From NCBI GenBank assembly GCA_011088215.1, contig JAALKD010000009.1:1-64000 (forward strand): a stretch of 64,000 bases of DNA, read 5' to 3'. Positions 1 through 10,300 of the stretch are shown piece after piece. The stretch comes from Sphingomonadales bacterium. Its GTDB lineage: Bacteria; Pseudomonadota; Alphaproteobacteria; Sphingomonadales; Kordiimonadaceae. Numbering within the stretch: the first letter of the stretch is position 1; each line of letters starts with the position of its first letter. Both the position numbers and the translations under genes were made by a program. The notes beneath the pieces are model-generated. The model was not told where the DNA came from and did not search any database. It worked only from the letters and a program-made list of their open reading frames with translations.

Positions 1-2
1 AC

Positions 3-2420
3 GGAGCACAAATAGGTGACCTGGAGGGTAGAGGGAATGTCGAGGATGATGAGGGTGTGGAGGCGTCTGCAATAGACCCCAATCAGGCCTTTTTTGTACC
101 GGCAGGGTCCAATCTATCCATCTCAATGGCAGCAGGCTCGGGTGGCGACGATGCCAGGTCTCTTGGAGGTGGAGGAGGTTTGGCCTCTTTTGAACTGATA
201 TCTGCTAGTGATTTTTATTTAAGGGCCCGTGTTGGTTTGAAAGGAGCAAACCTTGCTAATCATGCCACTCCATCTGCAGATGCAAACGGTGGTGGTGCGG
301 CGGGTAATGTAGTGGGTGCCCAAGGTGGTGGAGCCACATCAATTATTATATCGGTAGACGGCATTTCTTGGACTCCGGTGGCCATTTTAGGAGCGGGAGG
401 CGGCGCAGGATACTTTATTGGTGGTGCTGGTGGCGGCCTGAATTTGAGCGGTGAAAATGCTTATGCCGGAGGAGGTTCCGGAGCAACGCCAACGTCCGCC
501 GACGGTGGCGGGACGTACCAAGACGGCGTTGGAGGGGTGCCCGGTCAGTCTGGAACATACGGCGGTGGCACACTTCGAGGACTGCCGGGTGCTGGAGATG
601 CTGAATTCGGCATTGGCGGCGGCGGCGGCGCAAGCACTGACCATTGGGAGTCTGGCGGCGGCGGCGGCGGCCGGTATGGCGGTGGTGGTTCTGGGCACAG
701 GCGTTCGGGCGGTGGTGGTTCCGGCTATTTTGATGCTACGGCTATTCAGATCATAACTGGCGGTACAGCAACTATTATATCAACGCAAACTGGCGGCAAT
801 GCGAGTGACGGATATGTGACGTTTGGTGCAGTTGATAGCCAGAGCAATCCGGCGTTTGACCCGACAGACGTGGTAATCTCTATTGATCCAATCGTTGCAA
901 TGAATAACGTCTCTCAATCGGAGGGCAGTGAGCTTGTTTTCACTGCACAGTTGATTGGCACACTGACCGGCCCGGCTGAGATCAGCTATACAACAGTTGA
1001 CGGTGATGCGCTGGCGGGAAGTGACTATACTGGGACTAGTGGCACCTTGACATTCGCACCGGGCGATACGGTCAAAACCATTCTAATTCCTACGATTGAC
1101 GATGCCCTCACAGAGGGACGTGAAGAACTGACGATACAGCTGGCTGTGGTGTCGGGTGACGCTGTGCTTGAGAACACAAGCATAACAGCGACCATCGAAG
1201 ACGATGATGATGCACCGAGTTTTACAATCGTTGAAGCCACTGTAGAGGCGACAGCTGGCTCACCAGCACTCTTTAATGTCATTCGCTCTTCAGATAATGA
1301 AAATAGCTACAGCGTCGATTATGTCACATCAGCAGGCACTGCGGTTGCGGGCACTGACTATAACGAGACGACTGGCACGCTGAGTTTTGGTGCAGGAGAG
1401 TTGATCGGAACAATTGAAGTGCCAACGCTCAACCAAGGCGGTGTCGGCGGTACCTTCACGCTTACTCTCTCGAATCCATCTGGTGGCAGCACCCTGGACG
1501 GCGCAACAGCAGGCGGCGACGTCCGCCCGATCACTAACTTGGTTGCTGGGCTAACATCTTTGGATACCACTACTAACAGCGCAGATGGATACCGCGTTGA
1601 AGCCGGTGATACAGTCACTATTAGTTTGGCAGCAGGCGCAGGTGGAAGTTCGAGTGAGGGAATTCTGGGCGGTAGCGGCGGAATGAGCACGTTTGAGTTC
1701 GTTGCCCAGCAAGACTTTTTTCTCCGCGCCCGCGTTGGCAGCAAGGGGGAAAGCAATAGCAATTATCAGAACGCATTGGCTGATATTAATGGCGGTGGTA
1801 TTTCCTACAGATATGCTGGTCAGGGCGGCGGTGCCACATCGATTGTGATATCTGCGGACGGTAGTAATTGGACGCCGGTTGCAATAGTCGGCGCCGGCGG
1901 GGGGAGCGGGAAAAGCTTTGCACCGGGTGGTGGAGGCGGATTAAACGCCGTTGGCCTTGATGGTGCTGTTAATGGTGGCAAAGGCGGTACTTTATCTGTC
2001 CCCGGCGCGGGGGGCGATAATTCTCAGTTTATTGGTGGAAGCGGCGGAAGCCCCGGCGAAGGTGGTAGCTCCGGAACAGGAAGTGTGGCTGGTGCTGCAG
2101 GCCAGGGCGATAGCCTGTTTGCTATTGGCGGCGGTGGTGGCGGTGCGGATAATTTCGGCGGCGGCGGTTCGTATAATGGCGGCGGCGGTGGTGGCTCAGG
2201 CTACTTTGATGCTGTTGCTATGGAAGCAATCACGGGCGCTGTTCCTACCATTACAGCCAACCAAAGTGGCGGTAATGCAGCTGATGGCTATGTAACCTTT
2301 GATGTGACACCTCGACCTGCGGCTGTGGTTATCAGTGTCTATGATGTGACGGTTTTTGAGGGTCAAAGCCTGACCTTTACATTACGGCGAGCGGTACCAG
2401 TTCTGATCCAGTTGAAGTGA
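3..2420 (+). CDS. Glycine-rich / Calx-beta surface protein, 5'-truncated, frameshifted at its 3' end
   Basis: The frame is open from the first bases of the window (upstream of the GTG at 57 it reads ...NVEDDEGVEAS), so the true start lies outside. Two glycine-rich modules (about 100-830 and 1560-2310) carry GGGGGSGYFDA-type ends and the pattern GGGATSI-ISxDGxxWTPVAI, which resembles the glycine-rich domain of the ALK receptor family. Between them lie two Calx-beta domains (about 860-1210 and 1220-1530; GTAxAGxDYxxxxGTLxFxxGE core and acidic strand ends). A third Calx-beta begins near 2320 but the frame is lost at about 2385, where one base is missing relative to the homologous repeat at 3340. 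The natural continuation is the frame at 2387-4240. Calx-beta and glycine-rich modules are typical of secreted or surface adhesion proteins. The role is inferred; no catalytic site is seen. Confidence 0.8.
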   Translation, partial: GAQIGDLEGRGNVEDDEGVEASAIDPNQAFFVPAGSNLSISMAAGSGGDDARSLGGGGGLASFELISASDFYLRARVGLKGANLANHATPSADANGGGAAGNVVGAQGGGATSIIISVDGISWTPVAILGAGGGAGYFIGGAGGGLNLSGENAYAGGGSGATPTSADGGGTYQDGVGGVPGQSGTYGGGTLRGLPGAGDAEFGIGGGGGASTDHWESGGGGGGRYGGGGSGHRRSGGGGSGYFDATAIQIITGGTATIISTQTGGNASDGYVTFGAVDSQSNPAFDPTDVVISIDPIVAMNNVSQSEGSELVFTAQLIGTLTGPAEISYTTVDGDALAGSDYTGTSGTLTFAPGDTVKTILIPTIDDALTEGREELTIQLAVVSGDAVLENTSITATIEDDDDAPSFTIVEATVEATAGSPALFNVIRSSDNENSYSVDYVTSAGTAVAGTDYNETTGTLSFGAGELIGTIEVPTLNQGGVGGTFTLTLSNPSGGSTLDGATAGGDVRPITNLVAGLTSLDTTTNSADGYRVEAGDTVTISLAAGAGGSSSEGILGGSGGMSTFEFVAQQDFFLRARVGSKGESNSNYQNALADINGGGISYRYAGQGGGATSIVISADGSNWTPVAIVGAGGGSGKSFAPGGGGGLNAVGLDGAVNGGKGGTLSVPGAGGDNSQFIGGSGGSPGEGGSSGTGSVAGAAGQGDSLFAIGGGGGGADNFGGGGSYNGGGGGGSGYFDAVAMEAITGAVPTITANQSGGNAADGYVTFDVTPRPAAVVISVYDVTVFEGQSLTFTLRRAVPVLIQLK

Positions 2421-4227
2421 GCTATAGCACGAGTGGTGGAACGGCGACGGCAGGGGCGGATTATACCGCTGCATCCGGCTCGTTGACCTTTGCTTCAGGT
2501 GAAACCTCGAAAACGATTACTGTCGCGACATTGGATGATTCTGACGGCGAGCAAACAGAAAGTTTCAATCTTCTCTTTTCGGTGGTTGAAGGTGATGGCG
2601 CATTTGCGAACGCGTCTGTATCTGGGTCGATCATTGATAACGACTTTATTGCAAGCGGTGTAGCACTTAGTGCTTCAGACGCAACCACGGTTGGGGGTGT
2701 TCTCAGTAATGGTGATTTAACAATTGTTCCAACAGGAATGGGCGCAGGGTCTAAAGAGATTGTTCGAACTAACGCACCGCCCATGAATGGTGGCGGTGTT
2801 TATTATTGGGAGATTGTTATTGACGCTCCTCGTAGCGGCCAAGGTGGTGAGTTTGGACTGATAGCAGATCAAGCCTCAAATATTTTGGGTCGTTGGGATT
2901 ATCAGACCCTTCCATTTGCAATGGTCAGTGCCTCCGGCGCTGCTATCCGGACCCGTGGTAATATAACAGCAAACCTGTCAAGCCTTGGCAGTGTTGTGGC
3001 GGGTGACGTTATCGGCGTGTATTTCAATTCTTCGACCGGATCAGCTTATCTATCTCAAAATGGTACACCGGTTGGCGGTTGGACTGAGGCTGAGGCGCTA
3101 GCTGGGGGTGGAACGCCAACATTGACCGGATTTGACCCCGCTACAGCTATCCCAATTTATTCGATTGACTGGGGAAGTACCGGTCAGGTTACTTATAAGT
3201 TTAGCCAAGCTGATTTATCTTATTTTCCTGGCATTTCCGTCTGTGTTGTTGGCGTTGGATGCGCACCTCCTGCAGCTGTGGTTGTCGGTTCGGCTGATGT
3301 AACGGTTACGGAAGGTCAAAGCTTGACCTTTACTTTAGCGGCGAGCGGCACCAGTCCTGATCCGGTTGAAGTGAGCTACATCACTGGCAACGGCAGTGCA
3401 ACTGCAGGCACAGATTATATTACTGCTTCCGGATCTGTGATCTTCGCTTCAGGCGAAACGTCGAAAACAATCACCATTTCCACGACGGATGATAGTGATG
3501 CCGAAAGTTCAGAAACTTTCGACCTGACACTGGCAGTTGTCAGTGGAGATGGGGCACTGACCAACACCAATGCTGTAGGTACCATTAATGACAATGACAC
3601 TATCGTTAGTAACGCAACGTTGAAGGTATCAGATGCGACAACTGTTGGTGGCACTCTCAGCAATGGCAACTTGACAATTGTGCCATCAGGTATGGGTGCG
3701 GGAAGCAAGGAAACAGTACGTGTTGATGCCCCAGCCATGACTGGAGGCGGCGTCTATTATTGGGAGGTGAAAGTTGATGCTATTCATGGAGGCAATTTTG
3801 GCGGTACGCTAATGGGTGAGTTAGGTTTGTTGGCTGATCAATCGATTAACATTACATCTAGGTGGGATGACCAGAATGTTCCATTTGCAATGATCAGTGC
3901 AAGTAACAGTACTATACGCACCAGAGGCTCAGTAAGCACTAACGTTAGTAGTATCTCTCCTCGCTTGGATTCTGGAGATGTGGTTGGGGTTTATTTCAAT
4001 TCGACGACTGGAGCAGCTTATGTTGCTGTCAATGGAACACCTATTGGAAATTGGGCTGAACAAGGTATTGTTTCGGGAACTGGTACACCGACATTAACTG
4101 GTTTTAATACTGCGTCAACAATCCCAATTTATTCGATTGACTGGGGAAGTACGGGCCAAGTCACATACAGATTTAGCGATGGTAGTTTTAGTCATCAGCC
4201 TGGCATAGCAATTTGTATTGTTGGAGT
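2322..4227 (+). repeat. Tandem duplication of a Calx-beta + SPRY-like module
   Basis: Unit 1 is about 2322-3274 and unit 2 about 3275-4227. Both begin with GCTGTGGTT and end in the conserved peptide IPIYSIDWGSTGQVTY(K/R)F followed by (V/I)GVGC(A/C)P-like residues. The units are divergent at DNA level but align along their length. The alignment shows that one base is missing in unit 1 at about 2385 (TTA-CG-GCG against TTA-GCG-GCG). Confidence 0.7.
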
Positions 4228-4240
4228 TGGATGCCCATGA
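2417..4240 (+). CDS. Calx-beta / SPRY-like C-terminal part of the same surface protein
   Basis: This frame continues the previous entry after a one-base loss. The GTG at 2417 is simply a codon inside the Calx-beta domain and has no ribosome binding site of its own. The part contains the rest of one Calx-beta (to about 2640), a SPRY/B30.2-like domain (about 2650-3250; GVYYWEIVI, FGLIADQ, GDVIGVYFNSSTGSAYL), a second Calx-beta (about 3285-3600) and a second SPRY-like domain (about 3610-4220). The Calx-beta plus SPRY module is therefore duplicated in tandem, with a period near 953 bases. It ends ATGA at 4237-4240, so translation could pass into an in-frame ATG of the RHS gene. No sortase signal, autotransporter barrel or obvious type I signal is visible at the C-terminus. 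The SPRY assignment is by motif only. Confidence 0.75.
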   Translation: MSYSTSGGTATAGADYTAASGSLTFASGETSKTITVATLDDSDGEQTESFNLLFSVVEGDGAFANASVSGSIIDNDFIASGVALSASDATTVGGVLSNGDLTIVPTGMGAGSKEIVRTNAPPMNGGGVYYWEIVIDAPRSGQGGEFGLIADQASNILGRWDYQTLPFAMVSASGAAIRTRGNITANLSSLGSVVAGDVIGVYFNSSTGSAYLSQNGTPVGGWTEAEALAGGGTPTLTGFDPATAIPIYSIDWGSTGQVTYKFSQADLSYFPGISVCVVGVGCAPPAAVVVGSADVTVTEGQSLTFTLAASGTSPDPVEVSYITGNGSATAGTDYITASGSVIFASGETSKTITISTTDDSDAESSETFDLTLAVVSGDGALTNTNAVGTINDNDTIVSNATLKVSDATTVGGTLSNGNLTIVPSGMGAGSKETVRVDAPAMTGGGVYYWEVKVDAIHGGNFGGTLMGELGLLADQSINITSRWDDQNVPFAMISASNSTIRTRGSVSTNVSSISPRLDSGDVVGVYFNSTTGAAYVAVNGTPIGNWAEQGIVSGTGTPTLTGFNTASTIPIYSIDWGSTGQVTYRFSDGSFSHQPGIAICIVGVGCP

Positions 4241-4305
4241 GTATCGAGACTGGCGAGCCAATTAGTTCAGCGAAAATTTATACAAGACCATTGGGGGTCG
4301 GGACT

Positions 4306-7300
4306 ATGAAGGTGATCAAAGTGTTTTCGGCAGTGCATGCCATGTTTGGAGTATTGCTCTGTTGCATAATAACCATGCCTGTATTGGCCGCAGTACCTGG
4401 TTATGGATACAAAAAAGGAGAGCTAACCTCCATTGATGCCGCTCTAAGTTATTTTGGCACGCCTGAAAGCCACTCGGTATCAATAGACTCGAGTTATCAT
4501 ACGGAAACAGAGATTGCTGTAATGGCTGACCGGCTGGGCCGGCAAAAATTGATTGCAGGAGCGATCTCGAATGACGAGTACATTACGAACGCTTTTCAGT
4601 ATGTACAAAATAATATTGAGATCAGCTTTACATTCGGCCTAACCAAAGGCGCAAGAGGTGCTTTGATTGACCAATCGGGCACTGCTTTCGACCAGACTCA
4701 GCTATTTCTGGAGTTGGTGCGGGCAGCGGGAATCTCTGCCACCTATGACTTGGCAACTCTGACAATGACAGGACAACAGTTCGGCGAATGGACTGGGCTT
4801 GTTGTTCCCACGTCAGTAGACGGGAACAACAAAATATTAAGTTTTGACGTGCGGGCAAATGCAGCATGTAAATTGTTGGCCAATGGTGGGATACCTGCGG
4901 CAATCAATAATTTGTCCGTCAGTGGCGCGTGTAATTTCACGGGTGATTTAACGACTGTTTCGTTGCTTCACATGCGTGCCAATGTAAACGGGAGTTATTA
5001 CGATCCGGCGTTCAAGAAGTATGACGTCTATGCGTCAGATGATTTGACGCAAATATTATCATGTGGAGCAAATAGCAGCTGTGCTTCTCAGGTCGCCGGA
5101 GATGGTTTGACAGGGGCGTCAACCGGATTTAGTGGCAGTTTGCCATATATCCAATCTCTCAACGAAGACGGCATTGAAAATACACTTGATGGCCTGGCAA
5201 TTGAGTTGCAAAATTATATAGAAAACAATAGGGCTGATGCCAGCTTGGAGAATTTGGTCGGAGGTAAAATTTTACGCCACCAAGATGTTTCTTTTCAATC
5301 CGGAACATATGTATCAAAGAAAACCTGGTCTTCCGAAATTCCAGATCAGTATAGAACTAAAGTTACGGTTCAGTTTGACAACATCAATAAATCGTTGTGG
5401 GCTGATGAAATTGCAGGGCGACGGCTGCGAATTTTTGGTCTAAATAATCAAAATATTACAACATTAGCTGGGGCCCACACTCGTAAAGCTACACTTTATC
5501 TCGAATATGAAATGCTGGCTACAAGCACCAATGCAGCAGCCAATCTTGACAATGATGACCTTGTTTTAGCGATTGATTATCCATACGCAGCGTCCAACGG
5601 GCTGTTTTTGGATACTGACCAGGTGCTCACTACTGATACTAATAAGCTCATCCTATTTAGTCTCGTAAATGGCGTCCCGACAAATGATGTTGATTTCACG
5701 AAAGTGGAGTTCCGGCCCATTAGTATCATCGCTTCATTTGGCGACTCTAGTGCGGGATCTTTGGACCACTTCGCGACCTTACAAGAAAACAGTCAACACT
5801 TCATAAATACAGCGAGTGCGAATTCGCCCAGTGAAGACTATATGCTGAATAGCTTTGAAGACCCTTGTCAGGACGGTGAACTTTGGACGCCTATTAGTAG
5901 TAAGTTAATTCGTCTAAATTGCATAAGATTTCAGGACCCGACATTGGCTGTTAACTTTCGTGTTCAGGACAACCGCCTGCAGCAAATGGTGGCCGCGCTA
6001 AATAATAGCGAAGTGACGACCCATCACGTGCTAGGCTTTGTCAGTAAAGCTGCAATGAGCGTTTCAGCGGAGCGGTCTTTTGTTTCACACGAAGGTGCGG
6101 TATCTGAAGAGAAATCGGCGGCGCTTTCCGGCACATTGGTGAGCAACTGGCTAGAAGGTGGTGTAATAGAGCAAGTTTCCGGTGCTTGGGAGAACAGTTC
6201 TGCCCCATGGTTTTTTGCTCGTGCCAACGACAGTGGTCAAAAATTCTTTGTTGCAGACCAAACTAACATTGCTGAGGCTTTTACTTTACTTGCAAATTAT
6301 CCACAGTACCGGAAGGATTTGATACAAGAATTTGTTGACGCTGGCCAAAAGGTTTTAATTCCTGAAAGTGGCTCTGCTGGTGCATTTCCGTTCAACGATA
6401 TCTCCGCAAACTGCAATCCAATTTGCGTTGGCGACGTTACTCTCACATTTCTCAGGAATGGCTTTTTCAGTTTTGACAATGACCTGACAAGCTTGGGTGC
6501 ATTTACTAACAACGGCTTTAAGGGTTCAAGCCCATCTATTGAAGAGCCTTCTGGTGAGATTCTTGCAGCTACGAAAAGCCTCGCCAGCAGTGTCTCGTTT
6601 GGCGGCCGTTATTCAGTACAACAATCTAGTGGAAATTTTGCCTTTTCACCGCCCGCAGACTTGTCTGTCGGCTCCGGGAGTTTTCCTCAGTCATTGCAAT
6701 TTTCTCGCACTTACGATTCGTCGCGGTCAGCGATTCCGGATTCTGCAGCAGTAATTCCTGGAGGACAAAGTAGCATTGATATACGGGACCTCCCAAAACT
6801 TGTAAGTTCCACACCAGGATCTATTATCGGGGGAGGCTGGAAGCATAATTTCCAAATGTCCATGCAAATTCAAAGCGCTTCGCTGCAGGCGATGGGCGCT
6901 GATTCGGCGCTCGATGCCTCGCATATTCTGGTTGGCCTATATGCGTTGGGTGGTATGGCGCAAAACATTGATGACATCAAATATGCTTTGGGCTCAATAT
7001 TTGTTGCGAACTGGGTCGGTAAAAAAACGGTATTAAACGCGATAAATGTTGAAGCGCAGGGCCTATCAGGTACTTACGTTAAATTACCTGACGGCACCTA
7101 TAATCCACCTAACGGCATCAAAGCCACAATTACACAACAAAATGAGGTGATTGGTCCGTATATGGAGCCTTCCGGACAGGTTTATGATGTTTATGCATAC
7201 CTGAGGTTTGTTCTCGCTGACGCAAACGGGATGAAACTGCACTTTAAAATTGCTCAAAAAGAATATGCTTCCAACGAATTTATTGGTGATACTACTAATG

Positions 7301-10300
7301 GTGAGCAGGTATATCGACGGTGGAATTTAAAGCGATTTCACCCCTATCTGTGGGAGTTTGCAAACGGTAGTCATATTAATTTTGAATATTCAGACTCATT
7401 TTTAACAGCGAATTGTCTTGAGCGGATAACGAATAGTTTCGGCCGGGAACTCAATTTTACATTTCATGCGATTGGTCAGACAGGGCGACCGACGCCAGAT
7501 TCCCCGTGTGCAATTGCTTCAGTTAACGATGGACTCGGGCATAGTGTTTCTTATGACGGTGTTACTTTCATTGACCAATATCAGGGCATACAGCCATTCG
7601 AAATGATGGTGACCTACGCAGACGGTAGTCAAGATTACTATGACTACAATTCTTCAATGACCAATAACTCTTCTCCGATACAGGTTTCCAGTAAAATTAT
7701 CAGTTGGCGCAATTCTCAAGACACTGCACTAGACTTGTTTTCTGCAAATTATGATGTGAGGGGGATGATTTCTAAAACTGCTGATGCTGCTGGTAATGAA
7801 ACGGCTTATTCGTTCCAGTTTTTTAGTGGCGATGGAGCGGCGCGTACGATCATCACAGACGCGCGCGGTGAGAAAACACAGTTTGTATTTGATCGGGATA
7901 GAAGAACCACAAAGGTAATAGACGTACTCGATAATATAGTTTCTTTCGATTACGATGGAATAGGAAGGCTTGTTAAAGAGACCTACCCTGAAGGCAATTA
8001 TAATGAGACATTATATGATAGCAATCACAATGCTGTAGAGGTCAAGAGGGTGCCAAAGCCTGGCAGTTCCCTCTTAAGTACCAAAGTCCAGGCTATCTAT
8101 TCGGATAGCATATGGCTTCAGAAACCAACGCGCATTATCGATTCGAAAAACAATAATATATATGCGAAGTATGATGCCCAATCAGGCAATCTAGTTCGAA
8201 TGGTTGCAGAATTAACCGCAGGGCTGTGCTCGCAAGACACAATTGTTTCGTCTGTTGACTGCGCAGTCACTTCATTTGAATATTTGTCATCTGAGCCCAA
8301 AAGATTGGAAAAAGTCACCAACCCGGAAGGTATTGTCACGCAGTACACATATAATAACAGCGACCCAAATGGTGACCTGCAGGCCATTATATCTGACCCA
8401 AGTGGCCAGAATATCACCACCCTATTCACCTATGATCCTGTTGGTAATTTGGTGCAGGCCGACGGACCGCTTTCGCTGGGAGAAACTTCCAACAATAAAG
8501 TGGACGCAATCACCAGTTTCTTTGATGTTATGCGCAGGCCGGTTTATCAGGCAAATGGTTTTGCCGACCCATCCGCATCGTTTTCTAATATTCTCTCTGC
8601 ATTGGCAGGCGTTGAGAGTTATACCAAGAGCGATTATGACGTGTTGGGCCGCGTCAGTACCCACGGCAAAGACTTTGCAACCCCACAGACGGTGCATTCA
8701 ATTTATACGGCGCTTGACGCCAATGGCCAACCAACTGCTTGTTCCGGCACGGGCCAAGCGTGCAAAACCATCAGCCCGGACGGTGCTGAGACGGTTCTGA
8801 CGTATGATGAATTGAACCGAGTTGATACTTCCACCAATGTCATGAACGAGGGCAACAACCGGGTTGGTAAGACCGAGTATGACGAGCTTGGGCGGCCTTT
8901 GATTGTCTATCAGGGCTTTGGCACTGGTGATGTGATCAAATACCAGCGCTACAGCTATACCGATAACGGTCAGGTTGCTACGGTGGCGGACGCCAATGGT
9001 AACAAGACCACTTATGTGTATGATGGTTTTGACCGGCTCTCCCAAACGCTCTTCCCAAGTAAGATACGCACGAGTAGCGTGGATTTGGTCGGCGGCTCTG
9101 ATGCCTTGGACCGCGAAGAATATCAGTATGACGCCAACGGCAATATGGTGGCAAAAAGTACGCGCCGGAACGACTGGATTCTCAGTGACTATGATGCATT
9201 GAACCGTATCACCCGCAAGCGTGTATTTGAAGGCGGTAACGCCACAGGCTCGGGTGCCCTCCAGAACACGGTCACCTACAGTTATCATCTAGACGGCAGG
9301 GGCCATACCATCACCCAGGTTGGCGGTGCCACGACGCTTGGAGCCAAGATACCTGATATCACGCTCACATATGGTTATGACAACGTAGGTCGCCAGATTA
9401 GCGAAAAAATTGAGCATTTTGCCGACGCCTCAGTCGGGAATGGCCTGCTGTCGAGCCGCACGGTTGCAATCAAACTGGACAGTGCTGGTAACAGAACCCG
9501 CCTGACCTTCCCGGCTGCCAACGGCAGCCTTGAGGCAGGTGATGCGCTAACGATTGACTTTAAGTATGACCATCTGGGCCGCATGACTTCAGTTAATGAG
9601 TTCAACACAAGCAATCAAACCATCACCAAGGTGCTGGCAGGTTATACCTACGATAGCTTCTCACGCCGCACAGGCTCGGTGCTGTTTGACGCAGACGGCA
9701 ATCATATCACCATTGATGATCAGCTGGGCACCGGATATGATTACCACCTCGACAATGCGCTCAAAACGCTTGAGCATAATCTGGTAGAACCGCAAGGCAC
9801 CATCTTCGATGCAACATACAGCTTTGACTATAACGCAGTGAACCAGATCACTGACCGCAGCATTAGCAACAACCAGTATGTGTTCCTGGTCGGTCTGGAC
9901 GATGTGAACAAGCTCTATAAAGCCAGTAGTGCCAACACAGGGGCCGCAGGCCAAAGCGCGAACGGCCTTAACCAGTATGACACCGTCTGTACCGATGATC
10001 CGGCCAATACAGGGGAGTGTCTGGTCAATACCAGTATGTCGCTGACTTACGATGACAGCGGTAACCTGACCGGCGATGGCAGTTGGACCTACGTCTACGA
10101 TGTGGAAAACCGATTAGTTGAAGCCAGCGTTGGCGGCAGTCAGGCTGTTACAATGGTTTATGAATATGGCCCCAAGGGCCGTCGCTTTGCCAGCGTCAAG
10201 AATCCGGGTGGAACGGAAACTCGCAAAGAATATCTCTATGAAGGCGATGAGCCCATAGCTGACTATAAGATGCTGGGCTCAAATGAGTATCTGACCATGC

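Noticed and set aside
387..756. Several open frames opposite or overlapping the glycine-rich region
   Set aside because: They arise from G+C-rich glycine codons read in other frames (poly-Ala, Arg runs); no ribosome binding site or family.
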